Shown here in pieces: positions 12,986 to 20,287 of a DNA stretch of 64,000 bases. A program made the position numbers and the translations under genes. Source of the stretch: Archangium violaceum Cb vi76. GTDB taxonomy: Bacteria; Myxococcota; Myxococcia; Myxococcales; Myxococcaceae. The stretch is taken from the NCBI RefSeq assembly GCF_000733295.1, contig NZ_JPMI01000394.1:50545-114544 (forward strand). The letters are read 5' to 3'. Within the stretch, counting starts at the first letter, position 1, and each line of letters starts with the position of its first letter. The notes beneath the pieces were generated by a model. The model ran no database searches, was not told the origin of the DNA, and saw only the letters and a list, made by a program, of their open reading frames with translations.

Positions 12986-13663
12986 ATGAGTGAGAAGAAC
13001 GCGAGCGACACCCTGTCCGGGCTGACGCTCATCCAGGTGCGTGACTCCATCCGCGCCCACCTGACGCAGGGCAACGCCGGGCACCATGCCATCGGCCGAC
13101 TCTACAACCACACCGTGAGCAACAAGCTGGCGGAGAAGAATGGGTACTCCAGCGCCCAGCAGTTCTTCAGCCAGAATTTCAAGGAGCTGGCGCAGTCGAC
13201 CCTGAGCCGCTACGGAGCCGTGGCGCGGCAGTACACCGAGGAGGTGTGCAAGGCGCACGGTGTGGCGAAGCTGGCCTCGCTGAGCACCTACGCGAAGGTG
13301 GCGGACTTCGCGCTCTCGGCCGGTGACGTGGGGGCCGTGCCCATCGACGTTCCCCAGGAGGGCGGCAGCGTGGTGTCCAAGCCCTTCGCCGAGTGCAACC
13401 TGGAGGAAGTGCTCAGCGCGGTGAAGCACAAGCGCAAACCGTCGAGGCCGTCCATGCCTCCACCGGACGCGGCCCGCGTGGACTTCATGCGGGAGAGCTT
13501 CTCGCGGCACTTCGCCCAGGGCGCGCGCGTGCAGCTCAAGACGAGCGTGCAGGGAGGCAAGACGCTGCTCACCATCCAGGGGGTTCCCGTCGATGACGTG
13601 GAGCGGCTCGTGGAGGCCCTCATGGATGGTCTCCAGCCCAAGCTCGTGCGCTCCGTGGGCTGA
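12986..13663 (+). CDS. Conserved-looking protein of unknown function
   Basis: 225 residues from the ATG at 12986, which has a GAGGGGAG ribosome site at proper spacing. It has no signal peptide or membrane segment. The first 110 residues are predicted helical (GLTLIQVRDSIRAHL, then YNHTVSNKLAEKNGYSS), followed by a Pro/Lys-rich linker near 150 and a second small domain ending in a helix (VDDVERLVEALMDGL). No family recognised. The helical N-terminal half could be a nucleic-acid- or protein-binding module, but no motif supports it. A 27-bp palindrome lies about 175 bp upstream and might be its operator. Confidence 0.75.
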   Translation: MSEKNASDTLSGLTLIQVRDSIRAHLTQGNAGHHAIGRLYNHTVSNKLAEKNGYSSAQQFFSQNFKELAQSTLSRYGAVARQYTEEVCKAHGVAKLASLSTYAKVADFALSAGDVGAVPIDVPQEGGSVVSKPFAECNLEEVLSAVKHKRKPSRPSMPPPDAARVDFMRESFSRHFAQGARVQLKTSVQGGKTLLTIQGVPVDDVERLVEALMDGLQPKLVRSVG

Positions 13664-13669
13664 GTTCTC

Positions 13670-14273
13670 CTAGGCGCCGGGCGGACCGCGCACCGCCATG
13701 GCGTGCGCCTCCCCCGCCGTCCGCACTGCTTCGTCCGAGGCGAAGAGCTCCGAGTCGATGCGCTCCGCCTCGGCCGTCGCTCCCTGCAACTCCGCGAGGG
13801 CCTCCCGCGCACCGTCACCGGGGCATCCACCGCGTGGCACAGGCGCTCCGGGGCGGCGAAGTCGAGCTCTCCGCGCACCTTCCAGGTGGTGGTCGGCTCG
13901 CGCCCAGGCAGACGCGAGAAGGCCGACGTGAAATGGGCCAGCATCACCTCGCCGTCGTCTCTCATGATGAGGGTGTAGGGGTTGACGTTGCGATGGATGA
14001 TGCGCAGCGCTCGCCCCTCCGCGTCCGTGGGGCGCCCAGCCGTGCCGCTTCCCTCATCCGATCCTGGCCGATGCGACGGCCCTGACGGTCGAGCACGGCG
14101 ATCTCCACCAGCGCGCCGTACGTCTGTCCGGTGCGCGGCTGGCAGAGATAGAGCTTTTCCCCGAAGGGGCCCTCTTCCAGCTTCTGGAGGCGCAGGTAGT
14201 CGGTACCTCCCTGGGAAAAGAGCACGGACAATCCGCTGGCGGGCGCCATGCGCCCGCTCGTGTCGTCAGACAT
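13670..14273 (-). pseudogene. Broken kinase-like gene (two frame breaks)
   Basis: It starts at the ATG at 14273 with a GAGGAG site upstream. Frame 1 gives an N-lobe-like segment (TDYLRLQKLEEGPFGEKLYL, then ALVEIAVL). After GAP a one-base shift is needed to continue as TDAEGRALRIIHRNVNPYTL, which matches a kinase catalytic loop with HRN instead of HRD, then FAAPERL. A second one-base shift near 13825 restores an open end (DGAREALAELQ and on to the TAG at 13670-13672). Both breaks are at CCCC runs. The joined protein would be about 200 residues, lacking most of the hinge and C-lobe. It is a pseudokinase remnant or a small kinase-like protein hit by sequencing indels. Confidence 0.7.
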
Positions 14274-14493
14274 GGAAGGAATCTCCTCGCTTCGCGGTGG
14301 AGGGGGCATGGGCTGTCCGCTGACTGCTCGGGGGCCGACCCTGACGCGAAGGTGAGAGGACGGTTACGGCAGCGGTGGGGCGGGAGGGAACGACCCCGGA
14401 GGTTGCCCATGGAGGCTTTTCGGAGGCCGGGGGGCTTGCCAAGGCGCTTTACATCCCAGGGCGTTCCGTCGGGGCCTTGCACACCCGGGAGCC

Positions 14494-15078
14494 TCACCAA
14501 CGGTAGTGTGTGAAGAGGCAGTCGATGAGGTGCGCCTGGCCGGGCACGAAGTTGGCTGTTCGGGGCACGAGGTCCGGCACGGGTGTGAAGAGGACGTCGT
14601 TGGGGAGGCGGGTGTAACCGAAGGTGGACTCGATGAGTGCGGCGAGCTTCGTTTCCTGGGATTGGAACTCAGGAGGGAACGGTGGAAAGCGCAGCCAGTA
14701 GCCCTCCTCACTGGGGTCGTTCTTGTCTCTATGGGAGGCATAGAGAGCGTATACGGGGGCGAGCTTGCTCACCATGCACACGACACAGTCATAGAGGGGG
14801 TCACCTACCTGGAAGCCCGGCAGGGAGACGCGGCATTCGTAACAGGGGTCATGGCGTGGGATGGTTGTGTCCCAGAGCCAGCAGTCGGGTAGCTCGCGAG
14901 AAAGCCGTAGCATGAATTCCTTCCAGGCTGGCGAGGGATTCACGTGGGCCTGGAGCAGCGCTTCGAGGCGTCGGCCTTCTTCTGACTGCTCGTACCGCGG
15001 ATCTTCATTGCCAAGGTCGGCCGGGTAGTAGCGGTGGACGAGTTGGACGAGCGCGTCGGCTGTCAGTTCTGGATTCAT
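14494..15078 (-). CDS. Unknown protein, possible immunity partner of the upstream lipoprotein
   Basis: 194 residues, soluble, acidic, with no signal peptide. Trp-, Pro- and Tyr-rich, with a CYEC motif near 78 and another Cys pair (DCVVC) near 95. No family recognised. It follows the small lipoprotein gene (15161-15637) by about 80 bp on the same strand. The lower GC of this pair compared with neighbours and the effector-then-cytoplasmic-partner order resemble toxin/immunity pairs of myxobacteria. That role is inference. Confidence 0.7.
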   Translation of the reverse strand: MNPELTADALVQLVHRYYPADLGNEDPRYEQSEEGRRLEALLQAHVNPSPAWKEFMLRLSRELPDCWLWDTTIPRHDPCYECRVSLPGFQVGDPLYDCVVCMVSKLAPVYALYASHRDKNDPSEEGYWLRFPPFPPEFQSQETKLAALIESTFGYTRLPNDVLFTPVPDLVPRTANFVPGQAHLIDCLFTHYRW

Positions 15079-15160
15079 ACGAGGGCTGCCCGTTGGGCCG
15101 CTACATTGTGAGGAGATACTCAGCCCTTCTACCGTGTTCGTGTCGCGGAGGGCTCGTGCT

Positions 15161-15637
15161 TCACGGAAACGTCATCCGAGGCACCCCTACCTCCTTGAAG
15201 CCGCTGACCTTCGCACCAGGAATGGGGCCAATGTCCTTCTCCGTCAAGATGCGCTGCATGTGCTCCCTGAACTGCTGACAGGCCAAGGCGGTAGGAATCT
15301 TTTCCCGCAGGACGATGCGTGCGGCCTTGTCTGCTGCCTTGGCGGCCTCGATTTGTGCGAATTCATCCAGAACCCATCCGTTCACATTCTTTTCCGGAAC
15401 ACCCACTTCGATGTCGCAGGTGGCGGTCAAGGGAAAGGCGGAAGAAATCCTGCTCAGCAAGATGACGACCTGAGCCACCTTCCACCCTCCTCCTTGTGGA
15501 GGGCTATAGGGCACGACGTTCTGGAACTGGAACGTGGACGGCGGGATGTGGCCGCCGACACAGGCGAGCAGGGCTGCTCCAAGAAGCGTCAGCGAGAGCC
15601 CCATTCCACGAACAGTGACCCGGAGCCGCGAATTCAT
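15161..15637 (-). CDS. Small lipoprotein of unknown function, possible effector
   Basis: 158 residues. An N-terminal hydrophobic segment ends in lipobox LLAC (Cys at about 26). The mature part contains a helix rich in Ala (QIEAAKAADKAARIVLREK) and ends PRMTFP. Cys residues at CDIEVG and ACQQF could pair. No catalytic motif can be named. It lies upstream of, and is probably co-transcribed with, the unknown gene at 14494-15078. As a lipoprotein it would be a candidate for outer-membrane exchange between cells if it is an effector, but that rests on layout alone. Confidence 0.7.
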   Translation of the reverse strand: MNSRLRVTVRGMGLSLTLLGAALLACVGGHIPPSTFQFQNVVPYSPPQGGGWKVAQVVILLSRISSAFPLTATCDIEVGVPEKNVNGWVLDEFAQIEAAKAADKAARIVLREKIPTALACQQFREHMQRILTEKDIGPIPGAKVSGFKEVGVPRMTFP

Positions 15638-15715
15638 GGGACCTCCCTTTCCACGCTCAGTGTGAGGGAGGCCTCTGCCACCTGCCCGTCCAGCTTGCGA
15701 GACGGGATGCGGCGC

Positions 15716-16681
15716 CTACGGGAACGTCACGCCCCGCACGGTGAGGGTGCGCGGCCCGCCCGCCTCGCCCAGCTTCAAGAGGAAGGCACCTCGGGTTTGC
15801 TCCGGTGTGGCCTCCGACTCCACCATGAGCGAGCCCGTGCTTCCCGGAAGGAGGGGACCGGGCTGCCACACCCGGACAATCCGCAGCCGCTCGCCGTTGG
15901 CGCCCACCAGCTCCGCCCCCGGCACGCCCTCCGCCGTCCAGGGCGTGTCGCCCGTGTTCTCCACCTTCAACTCCACCACCACCCGCTTCACCATGCCCGC
16001 GTGGTAGCCCCAGGCTTCCCGCCCCCGGAGGACTTCCCCGGGGCGCTGGGTAACGTCCTTGATGATGCGCTTCACGGCCACGCCGTTGAGCCCGTTCACC
16101 AGGCCGGCCTCGCGCAGGTCCGTGAGGCCCTCGGGGGACCGGCCCCCGGTCTCCACCCGGGCCAGCCGTGCCTCGCACCGTTCCGCCCGCTCGCGCTCCC
16201 GCTGCTCTGCCTGCCGGTAGGACTCGGCCGGGCGGGGCAGGCGGTACACCTCCACCTGCCGCTCGGCCCGGGTGGCGTGCACCACCAGCCGGAAGCGGGC
16301 CCACCCAGGCACGGCGTCGTCGGCGAAGCGCGCCGTCATCATCAACTCCCTTCCGGGCGGCAGCGCCCCGGAGGGCAGGAGGTTGATCACACCGGCCCCC
16401 CTCGTCCACCGTCACCGACAGGAAGAGCTCGCGCGCCTCCACCGCCACCGTGCCGGGCCGCAGGGGCGCGTGGAACACGAACGTGGTGGCGCGCTGGGGC
16501 CCGATGGTGACGGTGTGCACCTGCCCGGCGGTATCCGCCGTGAATTCCACGTGGCGCTCACCCCCCGGTCCCACTCCCCGGTGGCGGGCAGGGCGGCGGC
16601 GGGCGGCGGGGTGGAAAGTGCGAGCAGCAGGGGCAGGACGGCCAGGGGCGGGAGTACTTCCAAAGTGGCCTGGACTGACAA
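15716..16681 (-). pseudogene. DUF2381 (myxobacterial paralogous family) gene with two frame breaks
   Basis: It starts at ATG 16681 with a signal peptide (LPPLAVLPLLLALST). Frame 1 runs to ATGEWDRG; a one-base shift at a run of six G (coding strand; 16561-16566) is needed to continue as ERHVEFTADTAGQVHTVTIG; a second shift at another six-G run (16396-16401) gives VINLLPSGALPPGREL and the C-terminal half (VELKVENTGDTPWT, ending LTVRGVTFP). Joined, about 320 residues match the DUF2381 family, secreted proteins usually encoded next to a Ser/Thr kinase. Here the neighbour is a broken kinase. Both breaks are in G6 runs, so they may be assembly errors or slippage rather than decay. Confidence 0.8.
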
Positions 16682-16737
16682 GTACCTCCCACGTCGGCCC
16701 CACGGCCTTTCCTGCCCGGCTCCCCAACTGCCCGGAG

Positions 16738-17654
16738 CTACTCACGCTCCGGCACGGGGTCGAAGCGCGGGACGGCCCGGAGTAACACACGGGTGGATTT
16801 GGTGGAGATGATGGCGGTATTCGCGGTGCCGCCCGGCTCACGGCGGAGCACGCCCCGCGCGCCATACTCGTACTGCTCGTAGAGCTCCAGGCACATGGGG
16901 TAGGTGTGGCCCTCGGGCGTGCGGGCCTGGGTGAAGCGGCCGTACACTCGCTCCGGTCCGACGAACAGCTCCCCGGAGAACACGGTGCCCTTGGGGAGCG
17001 GGTACTTGATATCATTCCAGTGGTCCAAGTAGAGGACGACGCCCAGGGCCCACAAGTCGTCGTGGGCATGTGCTTCGTACCGCCCCTGCTCGTGCCGGTG
17101 GCCCTTGGCCTCGGGGCTGCGGTAGGGCGCGGTGCCCGGTACCCGGGGCCCCGTCACCGGGTGGGCTCCAGGAAAGGTGCCCACCCCGAAGTCCACCAGC
17201 ACCGGCCGCCCGTCCTTCTCGCGCACCACCACGTTGGCGCACTTGACGTCGCGGTGCACCGCCGCCAGTTGCCTCCCCAGCGCGCGCACCACCTCCGCCA
17301 CCCGCCGCGCCGTGGGGTTGTTCCGCCCGGCCCACGTGTGCGGCGACGCGCCCTGGACGTACTCCATGACGAGGTAGACGAAGCGCGGCGCCTTCCAGCT
17401 CCCTCCAGGCCCATGCCGCCGCACGCGGCAGGTGGATGAACTTCACCGCGTACGGTTTGCCCCCCGGGCTCCGGGCTCCGGGCCCGGTACACGGTGCCGT
17501 AGCCGCCCGTGCCCAGCCTCGCCTCCAGCACCAGGCCCCCCACCTGCGTCCCGGACAGGGGCAGCTGCGGCTCCAAGTATGGCCTGCCGCCACAAGAGGC
17601 GCTGCCGGGCCCTGAGCCACTGTCCGCCGACTTCCCGGCCTGCATGCCATCCAT
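16738..17654 (-). pseudogene. Broken Ser/Thr kinase gene next to DUF2381
   Basis: The probable start is ATG 17654 (MDGMQAGKS). A glycine loop (LGTGGYGTVYRA) leads to a six-G run at 17460-17465, where a one-base shift gives GKPYAVKFIHLPRAA, containing the catalytic Lys. About 20-30 codons that should hold helix C are then missing: WREL runs, again out of frame, into APRFVYLVMEYVQG. The rest is intact: AVHRDVKCAN, VDFGVG, YRSPEAKG, and a C-terminal tail to 16738. The first break may be an artefact, but the internal deletion with a second frame change indicates real inactivation. It lies 56 bp upstream of the DUF2381 gene, the usual arrangement. Confidence 0.8.
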
Positions 17655-17735
17655 GCGCACCACCTCGCAGGTGGGCCAGCATAACACCACCTGGGGTTGC
17701 ACCAGGTGCTCCGCGAGGGCTCCCTGGAGGTGGGT

Positions 17736-17762
17736 TTCACTTCTACGTACGTGGAAGTGGAT
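17736..17762. repeat. 27-bp near-palindromic repeat, copy 2
   Basis: Identical to the copy at 12785-12811 and in the same orientation, 4.95 kb away. It lies between the broken kinase (leftward) and the membrane operon (rightward), about 90 bp upstream of the gene at 17853. The core is CACTTCTACGTACGTGGAAGTG. Confidence 0.85.
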
Positions 17763-17852
17763 TCGGGGTTGAACCCGTCCAGCTCCTCGCCTTTCTCCCT
17801 GGAGTGGGTGACTTGTGGAAGGGCCGCCGAGTGTCCGAGACTCGGAGCCCTC

Positions 17853-19277
17853 ATGCCCGCCAGCGATGAACGCCGCCTGCAGGCCCTCGTCCTCGCCCCC
17901 GTCCGGCGCGTACGGCGGCGGCTCAACGCCGTCCTCTGGACGGAGGCGGCGGTGGCTCCCGTGTGGGCCGCCGCCACGGGCTGTGTGCTGGCCCGGATGT
18001 TGTTGCGCGACTCCGCCGCCTGGGTGCTCCCGGTGCCGCTGCTCGCCGCGGGCGCGTGGTGGCTCGTCCGGGCCCGTGCCCGGAGCGTGTCCCTGGCGCA
18101 CGCGGCGGTGCTGGCGGATCGCTCGTCCGGCGCGGGCGGGCTGTTGCTCACCCGCTTGGAGCGCCCCGTGGGCGAGTGGGAGCTCTCCGTCAACCAGTAC
18201 GCCCGCGCGGTGACGCCGCCACCCGTGGCCTGGAAACGCCCGGTGGGCGCGTTGCTCGCGGCGCTCGCCTTCCTCGTCATTGGATTCCTCCTGCCGTTGC
18301 CCGCGCGCCGGGTGACCCCCGCCAACGCGGCCGCCGCGGCGAAGGTGGCCGCCGTGCAGGCCAAGGCCGAGGCGCTCGCCCGTGAGGAGCCGCTGGGCAC
18401 CCCGCTGGAGGAGGAGCTGCGCCGGCTGTCCGAGGAGGTCGCCGAGGGCCGCTTCGACAGCGCCGACTGGGAGGCCGCCGACAGCCTGGAGAAGTCGCTG
18501 GAGGCCCGCGCCGCGAAGGCCGCCGCCGAGCTGGCCGCCGCGTCCGAGGCCGCTCGCGAGCTGGAGGAGTCTCTGGACGCCGCCTCCGGAGCCGAGGCCG
18601 CCACCCGGGAGCGCGAGGCCCTGGAGAACGCGCTGATGGCGCTGGGCGCGGACAACGCCGCGCAGCGGCGGCAACAGGGTCAGGAGGAGGGGAACCCCGC
18701 TTCTGGCAATAGCGGTGGAGTTCCGAGCTCGGGCGATGGTGGCACCAGCGGCCAGCAGGCCCAGGGGAAGCAGGGAGGCAGCGGAGGAGCGCGCTCGCGC
18801 GATGAGGTGGCCAGCCTGCGCGAGACGCTCGAGCGCCGCCAACGTGAGCTGGAGCAGCGCTTCGGCCAGGGCAACGGGCGCGACGGGAACGGGCGCAGCG
18901 GCTCGCGGCCGGGAGACGGAGAGGGCGAGGGGCAGGGACGCCAGGGCGGCCACGCGAGCCGCCAGACCCGGCAGGGCAAGGGTGAGGGCAAGGGCGGCAC
19001 GGGACGGGGCGGGGAGAGCCAGCCGCTCGTCTTCGGCGACGAGGCACAGATGGATCCGGAGCGGCTCGCCTTCAAGCCGCTGCCAAAGGGGCAGGGGGGT
19101 GAGGCGCAGGGACTGTGGGGCCTGCGCTCCGCGGAACCTCAGCGGAGCGAGGGCGGTGGAGGGGGCGGTGCGCAGGGGATGGGCGCCCAGGGCGACGCGG
19201 AGGCGGGACATTCGACGGGGCCGCTGCTGCCCCGCAACCGGGACCTGGTGAAGCGGTATTTCGGGGGGGAACCCTAG
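17853..19277 (+). CDS. Membrane-anchored coiled-coil, Gly/Gln-rich protein at head of the MoxR operon
   Basis: 474 residues from ATG 17853. Two hydrophobic stretches near residues 30-80 and one near 130-150 anchor the N-terminus. An Ala/Glu-rich coiled coil follows (about 160-270, with repeated LEARAAKAAAELAAA-type heptads), then a long low-complexity tail rich in Gly, Gln, Ser and Glu to about 400, and a short conserved end (LPRNRDLVKRYFG). Similar proteins head MoxR/DUF58/VWA clusters in myxobacteria, with a DUF4175-like layout, and may form a membrane scaffold. It is separated from the MoxR gene by 14 bp. Role in the complex unknown. Confidence 0.8.
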   Translation: MPASDERRLQALVLAPVRRVRRRLNAVLWTEAAVAPVWAAATGCVLARMLLRDSAAWVLPVPLLAAGAWWLVRARARSVSLAHAAVLADRSSGAGGLLLTRLERPVGEWELSVNQYARAVTPPPVAWKRPVGALLAALAFLVIGFLLPLPARRVTPANAAAAAKVAAVQAKAEALAREEPLGTPLEEELRRLSEEVAEGRFDSADWEAADSLEKSLEARAAKAAAELAAASEAARELEESLDAASGAEAATREREALENALMALGADNAAQRRQQGQEEGNPASGNSGGVPSSGDGGTSGQQAQGKQGGSGGARSRDEVASLRETLERRQRELEQRFGQGNGRDGNGRSGSRPGDGEGEGQGRQGGHASRQTRQGKGEGKGGTGRGGESQPLVFGDEAQMDPERLAFKPLPKGQGGEAQGLWGLRSAEPQRSEGGGGGGAQGMGAQGDAEAGHSTGPLLPRNRDLVKRYFGGEP

Positions 19278-19291
19278 GAGAGGAGTCGGCC

Positions 19292-20287
19292 GTGTCGGAA
19301 CTGTTGAGCCCCGCCGAGGTGCAGGGCGCGGCGGAGAGGGTGGCGCAGCTCCAGAAGGGGCTGAATCAGGTGCTGCTCGACCAGACGCAGGTGGTGGAGC
19401 AGGTGACGGCGGCGGTGCTCGCGCGCGGTCACGTGTTGCTGGAGGGCCTGCCGGGCCTGGGCAAGACGGAGCTGTGCAAGGCGCTCGCGCGGCTGCTCGG
19501 GCTGCCCTTCCGCCGCATCCAGTTCACCCCGGACCTGCTGCCCGGCGACATCACCGGTACCTACATCCTCGAGGGCGAGGGGCGCCGTGACTTCACCTTC
19601 CGCGAGGGGCCCCTCTTCGCCAACGTGGTGCTCGCGGACGAAATCAACCGCTCCAGCCCCAAGACGCAGTCCGCGCTGCTGGAGGCCATGCAGGAGCGCA
19701 GCGTGACGGTGCTCGGCCAGACGCGCCCGCTGCCCGAGCCCTTCTTCGTGCTCGCCACCCAGAACCCCATCGAGCTGGAGGGCACCTACCCGCTGCCCGA
19801 GGCGCAACTGGACCGCTTCCTCTTCCGCGTCCAGGTGCCTCCCGTGGGCGCCAGGACGCTCGCCACCCTGCTCACCACGCGCGTGCGCGGTACTCCGCCC
19901 GTGCTGCCACGAGCGACGGACGCCGAGGGCCTCGCCTCGCTCTTCGCCGCGGTGGATCGGGTGCACCTGCCCGTGCCGGTGGCGGACTTCATCGGCCGGC
20001 TGGTGGAGGCGAGCGACCCACGCGCCCCGGCTGCGCCGGAGCCGGTGCGCCGCTTCGTGCGCTATGGGGCCAGCCCTCGCGCCGCGCTGGCGTTGGCCTC
20101 GGCCGGACGGGCGCTCGCGTTGATGCGGGGCAAGCCCAACATGGGCTTCGACGAGGTGGTGGCCGCCGCCCCCGCCGTCCTCAACCATCGCCTGGTGCTC
20201 GCCTACGAGGCCTCGCTGGAGAAGGTGGGCGCCCTGGACGTGGTGCGCGCCCTGCTCCAGGCCGTCCCCGAGGTGCCCCGTGCGTGA
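19292..20287 (+). CDS. MoxR-family AAA+ ATPase
   Basis: 331 residues from the GTG at 19292, chosen because AGGAG stands 6 bp upstream. Walker A is GLPGLGKTE (about 53-61) and Walker B VVLADEINR, followed by sensor 1 (LATQNP) and the MoxR signature around LPEAQLDRF. The C-terminal AAA lid is complete. MoxR ATPases are chaperone-like and act with VWA-domain proteins to activate or assemble enzymes or surface systems; three partner genes (DUF58 and two VWA proteins) lie in the same operon. It overlaps the next gene by 8 bp. Confidence 0.95.
   Translation: MSELLSPAEVQGAAERVAQLQKGLNQVLLDQTQVVEQVTAAVLARGHVLLEGLPGLGKTELCKALARLLGLPFRRIQFTPDLLPGDITGTYILEGEGRRDFTFREGPLFANVVLADEINRSSPKTQSALLEAMQERSVTVLGQTRPLPEPFFVLATQNPIELEGTYPLPEAQLDRFLFRVQVPPVGARTLATLLTTRVRGTPPVLPRATDAEGLASLFAAVDRVHLPVPVADFIGRLVEASDPRAPAAPEPVRRFVRYGASPRAALALASAGRALALMRGKPNMGFDEVVAAAPAVLNHRLVLAYEASLEKVGALDVVRALLQAVPEVPRA

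Noticed and set aside
12168..12989. Long plus-strand frame across the tRNA-like region
   Set aside because: It crosses the small lipoprotein, the tRNA-like sequence and the palindrome in another frame and has no motif.
16412..16681. Separate small gene of 89 residues on the minus strand
   Set aside because: It is the 5' part of the frame-broken DUF2381 gene, not an independent gene.
17012..18655. Minus-strand open frame spanning the kinase and the start of the membrane operon
   Set aside because: Only its last third contains a kinase segment; the rest is the Ala/Arg/Ser-rich antisense of the coiled-coil gene.
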